NCBI GenBank assembly: GCA_039972875.1
Contig: JBDWMA010000054.1
Location: 62,001-126,000 of the forward strand
Direction of reading: 5' to 3'
Origin: Pseudoruegeria sp039972875
GTDB taxonomy: Bacteria; Pseudomonadota; Alphaproteobacteria; Rhodobacterales; Rhodobacteraceae
DNA length: 64,000 nt
Under the pieces are notes generated by a model. That model was not told the DNA's origin. It was given only the letters and a program-made list of their open reading frames with translations, and searched no databases. Shown one piece after another: positions 27,066-35,793 of the stretch. Position numbers and translations under genes: made by a program. Every line of letters starts with the position of its first letter. The stretch's first letter is position 1.

Positions 27066-27998
27066 ATGCGTGAAACCGCCATTGAGATCACCGGCCTGAA
27101 AAAGACCTATACCGGGCATAAAAATACTGCCCCAAAAGAAGCGCTAAAAGGCATTGATCTTTCGATTCCAGCGGGCTCAATATTTGGCCTTCTTGGGCCA
27201 AATGGCGCAGGAAAATCCACGCTGATCAATATCCTAGCCGGACTGGTCCTCAAATCCTCGGGATCGGTCAACATCTGGGGATTTGATCAAGACGTGAATC
27301 CGCGACAATCCCGTGCCTCGATCGGCGTAATGCCGCAAGAGTTGAATCTTGATCCATTCTTCTCCCCTAGAGAGGCATTAGAAGTACAGGCTGGCCTTTA
27401 CGGTGTCCCCAAATCCGCCCGTCGTAGTGATGAAATCCTCGAAATGATCGGTCTTAGCGACAAAGCAAATGCCTATGCCCGATCCCTATCCGGTGGAATG
27501 CGTCGGCGTCTCTTGTTGGGCAAAGCACTGGTGCATCATCCTCGTATTTTGGTCTTGGATGAACCCACAGCAGGGGTCGACATCGAATTACGCCAAATGC
27601 TGTGGAGCAACGTGCGCAAACTAAACGATCAGGGTATGACGATCATTCTAACCACCCATTACCTCGAAGAGGCTGAGGAAATGTGCGATGAAATTGCCAT
27701 AATCAACCATGGTGAAAAAATCGCACAAGAAAAAACATCCGACCTTATCGGACGCCTAGATCAGAAAACGTTGATTATTCAACCAGCGACACCGCCTTCT
27801 GATCTGGCCCTTCCTGTTGGGGTTTCAATGAAACCGAACCACAACGGAAGCCTGATCTTTTCTTATCGGACCTCCGTCACATCCCCAGAGGAAATCTTTA
27901 GTTGCCTCAGAGACAGCAAAGTTCAAATCCAAGATGTACGCACCGAGGAACCAGATCTTGAGGATATCTTTCTCGCCCTCACAAAACGCGAAAGCTGA
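27066..27998 (+). CDS. ABC-2 type transporter ATP-binding protein, orphan
   Basis: A 310-residue ATPase with Walker A GLLGPNGAGKSTLINIL (about 39-55), the signature LSGGMRRRLLLGKAL, Walker B ILVLDEPTAGVD and TTHYLEEAEEMCDEIA, followed by a C-terminal extension of about 80 residues as in YadG-type export ATPases. The partner ABC-2 permease normally lies next to it, but the next gene is convergent and codes for a HIT protein. It may work with a permease encoded elsewhere. Confidence 0.9.
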   Translation: MRETAIEITGLKKTYTGHKNTAPKEALKGIDLSIPAGSIFGLLGPNGAGKSTLINILAGLVLKSSGSVNIWGFDQDVNPRQSRASIGVMPQELNLDPFFSPREALEVQAGLYGVPKSARRSDEILEMIGLSDKANAYARSLSGGMRRRLLLGKALVHHPRILVLDEPTAGVDIELRQMLWSNVRKLNDQGMTIILTTHYLEEAEEMCDEIAIINHGEKIAQEKTSDLIGRLDQKTLIIQPATPPSDLALPVGVSMKPNHNGSLIFSYRTSVTSPEEIFSCLRDSKVQIQDVRTEEPDLEDIFLALTKRES

Positions 27999-28022
27999 AT
28001 ACATCACATATCAAAAATGGCA

Positions 28023-28042
28023 ACTTTCCCCTTCGGGAAAGT
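28023..28042 (+). terminator. hairpin after the ABC ATPase gene
   Basis: ACTTTCCC (28023-28030) and GGGAAAGT (28035-28042) form a perfect 8-bp stem with a 4-base loop 25 bases after the stop. Only a short T-stretch follows. A second stem with a GCGA loop lies at about 28065-28090 and may serve the convergent HIT gene. Confidence 0.45.
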
Positions 28043-28100
28043 GATGCCTCTTTAGGGTGGTATTGGCACGCCAGCGCGAGCTGAAGTGCCACACACAAAA

Positions 28101-28484
28101 TTAGGAGCGCGGTGCCAACATAGGGCCAAGCACATGTCCCGCCAAAATATGCACATGCAAATGCGGCACTTCCTGTACTCCATCATTTCCTGCATTCGCG
28201 ATGAGCCGGTATCCAGCACCACCCTCTCCGGGTTGAACGCCCAGATCCGCGCAAATTTTGCCGACTAAACGAGTAAAATCTAGGATCTCGGCATCAGAGG
28301 CCTCCAGCGCAAAATGATCATAACACACATATGCGCCTTTCGGGACAACAAGGATATGCTCCGGTGCCTGAGGTGCAATATCCCGAAAAGCTAGAGAATA
28401 TTCGGTTTCTGCAACGGTTGAATTTGGAATTTCGCCGCGTAATATTTTGGCAAAAATGTTTTGTTCATCATAGGCGTAAGGCAT
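28101..28484 (-). CDS. hinT: HIT family protein, HinT-type purine nucleoside phosphoramidase
   Basis: A 127-residue histidine triad protein. The catalytic triad is in EVPHLHVHILAGHVLGPML. The N-terminus NIFAKILRGEIPNSTVAE and the segment HILVVPKGAYVC match HinT proteins, which hydrolyse adenosine phosphoramidates. It starts 5 bases after the stop of the GT14 gene on the same strand and is likely cotranscribed with it, though no functional link is clear. Confidence 0.93.
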   Translation of the reverse strand: MPYAYDEQNIFAKILRGEIPNSTVAETEYSLAFRDIAPQAPEHILVVPKGAYVCYDHFALEASDAEILDFTRLVGKICADLGVQPGEGGAGYRLIANAGNDGVQEVPHLHVHILAGHVLGPMLAPRS

Positions 28485-28489
28485 GTAAG

Positions 28490-30067
28490 TCAGTCCACAA
28501 AAAGATAAGGGGTTTGAGCAATTTCAGTGGCTTTGTCCAAAGGAAGCTTAAGGAATTCGGAAATAGAGACAGCATTCTCCTCAACCGAGCTCGCTTCCCG
28601 AATTCGGACATACCCTGGAAAATTTGAATCTCGGATTCGGTCACTTTCAAAGATAACATCACCACGGATGGTTGGCAGCAGGTTATCGATTGTTTCTTGG
28701 GTTGTTCGTTCGCCGGCCAGCCCCACCCTTTTCGCGTGACCAACAAGATAATCGTCACTAAAGTTGCAATCAATCTCAAGCATTCGGGTCTTGCTTCGGT
28801 CCGAAAAAAAGTCCTGCATCAGTTCGATATTGGTAGGGTCAAGGCAAATCACCAACCGATCCGTTTCATAATATTCAAACAACAGCCGGACCACGGCACG
28901 TCTATGCCGCGTACGTTTAGTAAGCGTACGTTGGATACCGCCCAAATCGGGTAATTCGGTATTCTCTTCGTCGAAAATATACTCGACCATCGGCACATTG
29001 CTGACATGTCGTGCGCGGTCTAACAGTCGCTTGGCCACGTGCCATTTTTTACATGTAACGATCATCAATTCCCGCTCCGGCCCGAGGGAGCTTTCAGTTT
29101 CCCAAAAACGAGGGGCAAACCGACGCCCATTTCGCCCCCGATCGGAAAGAAACTTATAAAGGCTTCGGCCTTCGTTGCTGATACTAAAATCTGCGCGATC
29201 ATTGGAAAACAACGTTCCCAAATTTCCTTTCAACTCTTTGGCATCTGGAGAGATCTTTCGGGCGAACAAAAAGTCCTGATTTAGCAACATCTCGTAGTGA
29301 TCGTTATAGAACGTCACCGGCATCCCGTAGTCTGAAAACATCAAAAATGTCAGCGTTCGGCATTCAATTTCTTCGGATGGCACCAAATGACGTACAAGGG
29401 TCTGGAAAAAAGTCTCATCCGGAATCCAAGTTGTTTTGAAGAATCGCATGACGTCTTTGCGTTCTCGTGTGAACTGAAGGATCCACTCCGCAGTGCGTCT
29501 GCGCAAACACCACCACTGACTACCAATCATGATTTGCAAATCAGCAGGCACGTCTCGCGTAAGCTTAAATCTCTCTTGAAATTCGAAACTCCGGTAGAAC
29601 AGCCATTTTTGCGTCCGTTCGTTGAAAAAATGGCGGTAGATCAACCGCTCTTCTTTCATCCCGGTTTTGATCCAGTCGCTGTTGAAATAATCAAAACTCT
29701 CAATGTAGTCTTTCTCATTGGCCTCAAGAAAGTCATGGGTGTATTTTGCCGACTTAATTGGCATGCAGTCCCCTGACAGCATGTAAAAATGTGTACACCG
29801 AGGAAAACTGTCGACAGCGGCCTCCAGCGCATGGAGCGTTGCCTGCACTAACGACCATTCGCCCCAACCACATTTTATCCGTTTTTTAGAGAAAGCGACA
29901 TTTGGATTATCATCCAAAGCCTTGCGAATTTTTTGATAATGTTCCGATTTGGCACGCGCATCAAAGTGAATTGCGATGCAATCCCCCATGGCCGTCAACT
30001 GTTCGGCCTGCTGGATAATTGCCTCAGGATCCTTGTGGCACAATAAAATAAAGGCAATTTTAGCCAT
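28490..30067 (-). CDS. GT14-like beta-1,6-N-acetylglucosaminyltransferase (Core-2/I-branching domain)
   Basis: A 525-residue protein. Residues 1 to about 270 form a Core-2/I-branching (GT14) glycosyltransferase domain: IAFILLCHKDPEAI at the N-terminus, GWGEWSLVQATLHALEAA, FYMLSGDCMPIKSA (DxD-like region), GSQWWCLRRRTAEWIL and WIPDETFFQTL. The remaining 250 residues match the extra domain of related roseobacter proteins (DUF5927/5928 type); its role is unknown. There is no signal peptide, so it acts in the cytoplasm, probably on a surface glycan. A divergent sulfotransferase gene suggests that the glycan is sulfated. Confidence 0.87.
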   Translation of the reverse strand: MAKIAFILLCHKDPEAIIQQAEQLTAMGDCIAIHFDARAKSEHYQKIRKALDDNPNVAFSKKRIKCGWGEWSLVQATLHALEAAVDSFPRCTHFYMLSGDCMPIKSAKYTHDFLEANEKDYIESFDYFNSDWIKTGMKEERLIYRHFFNERTQKWLFYRSFEFQERFKLTRDVPADLQIMIGSQWWCLRRRTAEWILQFTRERKDVMRFFKTTWIPDETFFQTLVRHLVPSEEIECRTLTFLMFSDYGMPVTFYNDHYEMLLNQDFLFARKISPDAKELKGNLGTLFSNDRADFSISNEGRSLYKFLSDRGRNGRRFAPRFWETESSLGPERELMIVTCKKWHVAKRLLDRARHVSNVPMVEYIFDEENTELPDLGGIQRTLTKRTRHRRAVVRLLFEYYETDRLVICLDPTNIELMQDFFSDRSKTRMLEIDCNFSDDYLVGHAKRVGLAGERTTQETIDNLLPTIRGDVIFESDRIRDSNFPGYVRIREASSVEENAVSISEFLKLPLDKATEIAQTPYLFVD

Positions 30068-30212
30068 AACCGAAACCCGTACTCCACAGTTTGTAGATTG
30101 TTTATACAGATAGCGCTAAGAGAGATTGAATAAAAACCCGTTGTTTGGTTTTTTGGAGAAAATTGTAGCCGGATGACATTTTTGTTCGTTCGGATCTGGA
30201 GGCGTAAATATT

Positions 30213-31031
30213 ATGGGTTTTCCTGGCACCTGGATGACAGAGAGCGAAAGCGTGCTTTACCGCGTGGTACCAAAGTGTGCATGTTCATCGATTGGGCAGA
30301 TCATGTACTACTCTGATCACGGTGAGTTTTTCGAGGGTGATATCCACGATGCAAAAACCGGTTTGCACAAATGGTCCCATGAACATAGCCAACCGCGCAT
30401 CACCGCTCAGGTCAAAAGTCATGATACCTATGCTTTTACTTGTGTCCGAAACCCATACACTCGAATCCTGTCATCGTTTTTTGACAAAATCTGTGGCATT
30501 CAAAGAAATGGAAAACGCTATCGTGGTAACCTCGTTCCATTATTGATCCAGAAATATGGGATCGAAGTTGGCGACCCCGATACCGGCTTTGAATTTGACC
30601 AAATTGCGAGTTTTCGTCGGTTTTTATTGTTTTCACGGGACACCATTCGTTGGAAACGCCCGATGGAGCCTGACATTCATTGGTCAGCCATGTCGGGCCA
30701 TATTTCAACGTTCATCGTAAATGGTGGCCGCTACAACAACATCTTCTTCACCGAAAAATTTGACGAAGGGATGCAGTCTGTTCTTAACAACATCGATGTG
30801 CCGCACGGCGTTGATCTCTCTAACATCCCCCGGTTCAATGAATCCGAAGGGCACGGCCCCAAGCGGGCTCATCCTGTTGAGGACTATTTTGACGACCTTT
30901 CACGGCATCTCGTCTATGAAATGTACAAACGCGATTTCGATTTATTTAAATACGACTTTGAGGATCCTTCAAACAAATACCCAATCGGTGAAATCGATCT
31001 TGACGAAGTGCACGCAAAATTGGGTCAATAA
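30213..31031 (+). CDS. sulfotransferase family 2 domain protein
   Basis: A 272-residue sulfotransferase of the carbohydrate type. The PAPS 5'-phosphosulfate loop is VVPKCACSSIG (18-28), with Lys and the paired Ser, and the 3'-phosphate site is CVRNPYTRILSSFF (77-90). It would move sulfate from PAPS to a hydroxyl of a sugar. It is divergent from the GT14 gene, with 145 AT-rich bases between them that probably hold both promoters. Cytoplasmic PAPS-dependent enzymes of this type are frequent in Rhodobacteraceae near exopolysaccharide genes. Confidence 0.88.
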   Translation: MGFPGTWMTESESVLYRVVPKCACSSIGQIMYYSDHGEFFEGDIHDAKTGLHKWSHEHSQPRITAQVKSHDTYAFTCVRNPYTRILSSFFDKICGIQRNGKRYRGNLVPLLIQKYGIEVGDPDTGFEFDQIASFRRFLLFSRDTIRWKRPMEPDIHWSAMSGHISTFIVNGGRYNNIFFTEKFDEGMQSVLNNIDVPHGVDLSNIPRFNESEGHGPKRAHPVEDYFDDLSRHLVYEMYKRDFDLFKYDFEDPSNKYPIGEIDLDEVHAKLGQ

Positions 31032-31034
31032 AAA

Positions 31035-31055
31035 AGGGGGCATTCAATCCCCTCT
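31035..31055 (-). terminator. possible terminator of the nth-adenosine kinase operon
   Basis: Read on the minus strand, GGGG and CCCC flank an 8-base loop and are followed by TTTTTT. A second, longer stem (31107-31136: GGGTGC/GCACCC and CCGCG/CGCGG) lies between it and the adenosine kinase stop. The two may act together between convergent genes. Confidence 0.45.
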
Positions 31056-31153
31056 TGGTCTCTGACCAGTTGTTCCATGTGGATATTTAACCGACAGAGA
31101 ATCATAGGGTGCCCGCGCATTTGACGCGGTGCACCCATTTCAATTTTACGGCC

Positions 31154-32143
31154 CTAGATCAGACCAGATTTCGCAAACAATGTCTTAATATCTGTCTCAG
31201 GACGTGCCCCAAAATGGCTAATGACCTCAGCGGCTGCGACACACCCCATGCGACCGCTGGTCTCAAGGGATTGTCCTGTCGCAATGCCGTATAGGAAACC
31301 GGCGGCGAATTGATCCCCTGCGCCTGTGGCATCTACGGGAACCACACGATTCACTGGAACTGTGGCTTTCTCAGCACCTTGCAGCAAGACAACTTCGTCA
31401 CCTGATCGGGTACAAACGACAAGACCGCTTTCAGCTGCTGCTTGAGCCAAGGCATCATCTAGGTTTTCAACTTGATACAACGATTTCCATTCGTGTTCAT
31501 TGCCGATGACGTAATCCAAATCACGCACCAAACGACGGAAATCGTCACGATGGCGATCAACACAGAACGGGTCTGACAACGCAATCCCAGCTTTACCTCC
31601 ATTCACACGACAAACTTTGGCGGCACGTTCGAAAGCGGCCTTGCCTTTGTCTTTGTCATAAAGATACCCCTCAAGGAACAGTAATTCAGCTTGACCTGCG
31701 ACATCCTCAGCCACGTCATCAGGACCAAGTTCCGCCGAAATCCCAAGGTAAGTATTCATAGACCGCTCACCATCCGGAGAAACAAAGATCATAGAGCGAG
31801 ACGTTGGCAGCTCACCACCAGAGACTGGCGGGTTTACAAAAGCCGTTCCGCCAGCAACCATTTCTTTGGCATAGAATTGACCAAGTGCGTCATCATGAAC
31901 ACGCCCGATAAACCCCGTGGTCAAGCCCATATTGCCCAATCCTGCCAAGGTATTGGCGACAGAGCCACCCGGCGCCTGCGTACGATTGCTCATCGCTCCG
32001 TAAAGCACCTCACCGCGCTCGCGCTCAACGAGCTGCATGATGCCTTTTTCGATGCCCATCAATTCTAGGAAATTGTCGTCCGACTGGGTCAGGACGTCAA
32101 CGATGGCATTGCCGATACCGACAACCTGGTAGGTCTTGCTCAT
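31154..32143 (-). CDS. adenosine kinase, PfkB family
   Basis: A 329-residue ribokinase-family enzyme that probably makes AMP from adenosine. The N-terminus VVGIGNAIVDVLTQ and the anion-hole/catalytic motif VDATGAGDQFAAGFLYG near the C-terminus are the two PfkB signatures. APGGSVANTLAGL is the substrate-binding segment of the adenosine kinase branch. The ATG overlaps the nth stop by 3 bases (TGA inside CAT on the opposite reading), so the two genes form an operon. In this genome AMP could continue to AMP nucleosidase and adenine deaminase encoded at 46-50 kb. Confidence 0.92.
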   Translation of the reverse strand: MSKTYQVVGIGNAIVDVLTQSDDNFLELMGIEKGIMQLVERERGEVLYGAMSNRTQAPGGSVANTLAGLGNMGLTTGFIGRVHDDALGQFYAKEMVAGGTAFVNPPVSGGELPTSRSMIFVSPDGERSMNTYLGISAELGPDDVAEDVAGQAELLFLEGYLYDKDKGKAAFERAAKVCRVNGGKAGIALSDPFCVDRHRDDFRRLVRDLDYVIGNEHEWKSLYQVENLDDALAQAAAESGLVVCTRSGDEVVLLQGAEKATVPVNRVVPVDATGAGDQFAAGFLYGIATGQSLETSGRMGCVAAAEVISHFGARPETDIKTLFAKSGLI

Positions 32144-32784
32144 AAGTTCTTTTCCTCAAACTCGCAGAGATCGCGGATGATACAGTTACCGCACATCGGT
32201 TTGCGGGCCTTACAGACATAACGCCCGTGCAGGATTAGCCAGTGATGTGCGTGGTGCTGATACTCGGCAGGGATGTTGTCTTCAATAGCGCGTTCAACGA
32301 CATCAACATTTTTTCCCGGACATATACCTGTGCGATTGCCGATCCGAAAGATATGCGTGTCCACAGCCTGCGCAGGTACGCCCCACCACATGTTTAGGAC
32401 AACATTCGCTGTCTTACGCCCTACGCCTGGCAAGCTTTGCAACGCGGCACGGGAACTGGGAACCACCCCCCCATATTCATCGACCAAAATCCGACTCATC
32501 TTAATCACGTTTTTGGCTTTTTGCTTATAAAGCCCGATGGTTTTGATATGTTCGATCAGCGCTTCTTCGCCCAACTCCAGCATTTGTTCGGGCGTATCTA
32601 CGACGGCGAATAGGGCTTTGGTGGCTTTGTTGACCCCAACATCCGTGGATTGCGCTGATAACGCAACTGCGACCACCAGAGTATAGGCGTTGGTGTGGTC
32701 TAATTCACCTTTGGGTTCGGGTTCCTGCTCTTTGAAACGTTCAAAGATGCGGCAAATACTGTTGTAATCGAGCTGTTTCATCAT
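32140..32784 (-). CDS. nth: endonuclease III
   Basis: A 214-residue DNA glycosylase/AP lyase that removes oxidised pyrimidines. The helix-hairpin-helix LPGVGRKTANVVLN contains the catalytic Lys and VDTHIFRIGNRTG the catalytic Asp. The C-terminal iron-sulfur loop has Cys spacing 6-2-5 in CKARKPMCGNCIIRDLC. The start is taken at MMKQLDYNS; a Met 12 codons upstream gives residues not seen in the family. It heads the operon with adenosine kinase. Confidence 0.97.
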   Translation of the reverse strand: MMKQLDYNSICRIFERFKEQEPEPKGELDHTNAYTLVVAVALSAQSTDVGVNKATKALFAVVDTPEQMLELGEEALIEHIKTIGLYKQKAKNVIKMSRILVDEYGGVVPSSRAALQSLPGVGRKTANVVLNMWWGVPAQAVDTHIFRIGNRTGICPGKNVDVVERAIEDNIPAEYQHHAHHWLILHGRYVCKARKPMCGNCIIRDLCEFEEKNL

Positions 32785-32903
32785 GGCCGCGACCCTGCAT
32801 GTGCCGTTTAGGTTTGACAAGGCTTCCGCATCGCAATGCGCAAAAAACGGATCGTAGTTGCCCTATTCCACACTTACGTTGAAGGTAAGACAGGAGAACG
32901 ATC

Positions 32904-33758
32904 ATGCAACAAAGCGAAAACAGCTATCACTACGGGATCATCAAACGCGCGATCGAATTGATCGACGCGCAGGATGACGCCCACCTTTCGCTTGATGACA
33001 TCTCAGCGCAGATGCAAATGAGCCCGGCGCATTTCCAGCGGGTCTTTAGCCGGTGGGCCGGTGTGTCCCCCAAACGGTATCAACAGTATCTGTCTTTGAC
33101 CCACGCCAAATCTCTTTTGAGGGACAATTTCACAACATTGGAAACCGTCAACGAACTTGGGCTGTCAGGGAATGGTCGATTACATGATCTATTCCTGCGC
33201 TGGGAGGCCATGAGCCCTGGTGAATTTGCGCGCAAAGGCGACGGGCTTACGATTCGTTATGGTTGGTTTGACAGCCCATTTGGGGCAGCCCTTGCCATGG
33301 GGACGCAGAAAGGGCTGTGCGGGATGGCTTTTGGCGACGACACCGGCGCGGCAACCGCAATGAAAGATATGAAAAGCAGATGGCCCGCGGCAGATTTCAT
33401 CGAAGATCCAGCAGCAATTTCCCCATGGGTATCGGCTGCGTTGAACCAAAATGGAGAGGCGCGGCTGCACCTCATTGGCGCACCCTTTCAAATCAAAGTT
33501 TGGGAGGCTTTGTTAAGCATCCCCTCGGGACAGGTCACCACCTATTCTGAAATAGCCCAGGCCGTGGGAAACCCAAAGGCGGTGCGCGCTGTTGGCACCG
33601 CTGTCGGTCGCAATCCGGTAAGCTGGCTCATTCCGTGCCATCGGGCCTTGCGCAAATCAGGAGGATTGGGTGGGTATCATTGGGGGCTTCCGATCAAACG
33701 AGCCATGCTTGCCTATGAATCTGCGCGCTCCGAAGGGGACATTCGCCAAAGCGCCTGA
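32904..33758 (+). CDS. AraC/methylated-DNA-cysteine methyltransferase fusion (Ada-like without metal domain)
   Basis: A 284-residue protein with an AraC-type helix-turn-helix (about 25-110) and a C-terminal O6-alkylguanine transferase domain whose active site is IPCHRALR (C245). The N-terminal Ada zinc domain, with the Cys that senses phosphotriesters, is absent. It should repair O6-methylguanine and may bind DNA, but cannot be switched by phosphotriester methylation as in E. coli Ada. It is divergent from nth, another repair gene. Confidence 0.92.
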   Translation: MQQSENSYHYGIIKRAIELIDAQDDAHLSLDDISAQMQMSPAHFQRVFSRWAGVSPKRYQQYLSLTHAKSLLRDNFTTLETVNELGLSGNGRLHDLFLRWEAMSPGEFARKGDGLTIRYGWFDSPFGAALAMGTQKGLCGMAFGDDTGAATAMKDMKSRWPAADFIEDPAAISPWVSAALNQNGEARLHLIGAPFQIKVWEALLSIPSGQVTTYSEIAQAVGNPKAVRAVGTAVGRNPVSWLIPCHRALRKSGGLGGYHWGLPIKRAMLAYESARSEGDIRQSA

Positions 33759-33857
33759 GATGGCAAGAAGCTGCCGACGCCGCTGAATTACGGGCTTGGT
33801 GCTTTTTTATCCCATGCTATAGTTTGCCCATCGAAAGCTATAAAACACGAGGCAAAA

Positions 33858-34088
33858 ATGACCCGAGCAAAAATGACAATCACAGTTCTAGCGACCAGCA
33901 TTCTGGCGCTTAGCGCGTGCGATTCAATGTCGACAACCGAAACACGTGCAGCTCAGGGGGCCACTGCTGGCGCCCTTATTGGGGCAGCGACTGCTGGTGG
34001 TGACTCAACCAAAAGTGCTGCAACGGGCGCTCTGATTGGTGGCGCAGCTGGTGCCCTTCTTGGCAACGCCGAAGAAAACAACTCCTAA
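33858..34088 (+). CDS. small glycine-zipper lipoprotein
   Basis: A 76-residue lipoprotein with lipobox ALSAC (C21). The mature part contains a glycine-zipper (ALIGAATAGGDSTKSAATG, then IGGAAGALLG) that could insert in or lie along the outer membrane. It closely resembles the zipper of the next protein, so the pair looks like a duplication in which one copy lacks the OmpA domain. Confidence 0.85.
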   Translation: MTRAKMTITVLATSILALSACDSMSTTETRAAQGATAGALIGAATAGGDSTKSAATGALIGGAAGALLGNAEENNS

Positions 34089-34114
34089 AAACGCGGCACT
34101 GCCAAGGAATGACA

Positions 34115-34771
34115 ATGACCAAACTTATGAAACCCATCGCACTGGCTGCGGCCAGCAGTTTGGTATTGGCCGCCTGTACAGATCCGGCCTACCTAAACAG
34201 CACCGGTGAAAACACCGACAAAGGCGTCATCTATGGCGGCATCGTTGGTGGCTTAGCCGGTTTGGCAACCGCTGGGAGCGATCCTGCCAAAAGTGCCGCA
34301 ATCGGTGCTGTCGCGGGTGCTGCAGCAGGTGGCCTAATTGGCGCTCAGCTCGACAAACAAGAGGCCGAGCTGCGTCAGACCCTAACCAACGGCGACATTC
34401 AAATCATCAACACGGGCAGTGAACTAAAGGTAATTATGCCACAAGGCATTCTCTTTGCCTCTGACAGTGCTGTCGTGAATTCCGGTATCTACGGGGATAT
34501 GTCCGCTCTTGCATCGAATTTGAACCAAAATCCAGATTCCGTGGTTGAGGTCATCGGTCATACCGACAACACGGGCGAAGCGGCTTACAATTTAAGCCTG
34601 TCACAGCAGCGTGCCACTTCGGTCTCAACGCTATTGATTAATAACGGTGTCAGCTCTAGCCGCGTTGTTCCCATTGGCAAAGGTGAGGATGAACCAGTTG
34701 CATCCAACCTAACCGAAGAAGGCAAAGCCCAGAACAGACGAGTTGAGATTATCATTCGTCCAACCGTTTAA
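34115..34771 (+). CDS. OmpA family lipoprotein with glycine zipper
   Basis: A 218-residue lipoprotein. An ATG at 34109 touches the ribosome site AAGGA (34104-34108), so ATG 34115 is preferred. The lipobox is VLAAC (C21). A glycine zipper (about 40-75) is followed by an OmpA-C peptidoglycan-binding domain: VEVIGHTDNTGEAAYNLSLS with the Asp and later QNRRVEIII with the Arg pair. It probably tethers the outer membrane to the cell wall, like Pal-type or YiaD-type proteins. A strong terminator follows. Confidence 0.93.
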   Translation: MTKLMKPIALAAASSLVLAACTDPAYLNSTGENTDKGVIYGGIVGGLAGLATAGSDPAKSAAIGAVAGAAAGGLIGAQLDKQEAELRQTLTNGDIQIINTGSELKVIMPQGILFASDSAVVNSGIYGDMSALASNLNQNPDSVVEVIGHTDNTGEAAYNLSLSQQRATSVSTLLINNGVSSSRVVPIGKGEDEPVASNLTEEGKAQNRRVEIIIRPTV

Positions 34772-34792
34772 TCTGAGCAGATCCAATACATT

Positions 34793-34826
34793 AAAAGGCC
34801 GAAGGCGTTTCCCTTCGGCCTTTTTT
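34793..34826 (+). terminator. intrinsic terminator after the OmpA lipoprotein gene
   Basis: AAGGCCGAAGG pairs with CCTTCGGCCTT around a short loop, followed by a run of six T. Clear rho-independent form. Confidence 0.9.
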
Positions 34827-34844
34827 ATTGCTGCCCCAATTAAT

Positions 34845-34863
34845 TGGTCATATATATTGACCA
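34845..34863. promoter_or_regulatory. TGGTCA-N7-TGACCA palindrome before the GntR gene
   Basis: TGGTCA (34845-34850) and TGACCA (34858-34863) flank TATATAT, 16 bases before the start of the GntR regulator. FadR-type GntR proteins bind palindromes with TGGT/ACCA ends, so this is a good candidate for autoregulation. The AT centre may include the -10 box. Confidence 0.6.
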
Positions 34864-34879
34864 CCTGTCAGGGGGACCT

Positions 34880-35647
34880 ATGCCGTTTCACAAGATCGAA
34901 GCTGAAAAACTCTCGCAATCTGTCGTTCGTCAAATCGAACAACTGATCCTGCGCGGTGTTTTGCGTCCCGGGGAACGGTTGCCCTCTGAACGCGAAATGT
35001 CCGAACGCATGGGCGTATCTCGACCGTCCTTACGTGAAGCAGTGGCAGAACTGCAGAACCGTGGGCTGTTGGAAACCCGTGCTGGGGCTGGGATTTTTGT
35101 TGCCAGCATTTTGGACTCGGCCTTTTCGGATACGCTTGTTGCCCTGTTTGCCTCACATAACGAAGCGGTTTTTGACTACATTGAATTTCGCCGCGACCTA
35201 GAAGGCATGGCTGCAGAACGCGCGGCGCGAATGGGCTCAAACATAGATCTGCAGCTTATTGATACGGTATACCGGAAAATGGAGGCGGCCCATATCAAGC
35301 GAAATCCTGCGGATGAAGCCGCCCTGGATGCAGAATTTCATCTGTCAATTGTTGAGGCGAGCCACAACGTCATCATGCTGCACATGATGAGATCTATGTT
35401 TAACCTTTTACGCGAAGGTGTTTTTTACAACCGTCAGATCATGTTTAAGCAACGCACCACACGGGACAGCCTGCTGCGTCAGCACAAGACCATTAATGAC
35501 GCCATTCAAGCACGTGATCCGCGTGCCGCCCGCGCTGCCGTAGAGGACCACATGACGTTTGTTGAACGCTCCTTAAGTGATCAGCAGAAAGCCGACAAAC
35601 ACGAGGGCATGGCCCGCCGTCGATTGGAACATGAGCAAAACAGATGA
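34880..35647 (+). CDS. GntR family regulator, FadR/FCD subfamily
   Basis: A 255-residue regulator from ATG 34880, behind an AGGGGGA box; an ATG 12 codons upstream lies in the palindrome. The winged helix (about 9-75) contains LRPGERLPSEREMSERMGVS and RGLLETRAGAGIFV. The C-terminal FCD domain (about 95-230) carries the metal-binding Asp and His residues (AALDAEFHLSIVEASHN and, later, HKTIND). FCD regulators sense organic acids such as pyruvate or lactate. It stands alone before the convergent atp operon, so its targets are elsewhere or only itself. Confidence 0.92.
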   Translation: MPFHKIEAEKLSQSVVRQIEQLILRGVLRPGERLPSEREMSERMGVSRPSLREAVAELQNRGLLETRAGAGIFVASILDSAFSDTLVALFASHNEAVFDYIEFRRDLEGMAAERAARMGSNIDLQLIDTVYRKMEAAHIKRNPADEAALDAEFHLSIVEASHNVIMLHMMRSMFNLLREGVFYNRQIMFKQRTTRDSLLRQHKTINDAIQARDPRAARAAVEDHMTFVERSLSDQQKADKHEGMARRRLEHEQNR

Positions 35648-35740
35648 GAAGTCGACGGACCATCGGGGCACAGACGTTAAAGCCCACAGTAAATCGTTTT
35701 TTCTGACCACATCTGACTGTTGATATATTTCAATTCGACA

Positions 35741-35776
35741 CAAAAAAACCCGACCGAAAAAGGCCGGGTTTTTATT
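35741..35776. terminator. bidirectional terminator between the GntR gene and the atp operon
   Basis: AAAAACCCG and CGGGTTTTT form the stem with a GA-rich loop. T-runs follow on both strands, so it can end the GntR transcript and the atp F0 operon. Confidence 0.88.
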
Positions 35777-35793
35777 TTGTCTGTCAGAAAAGC

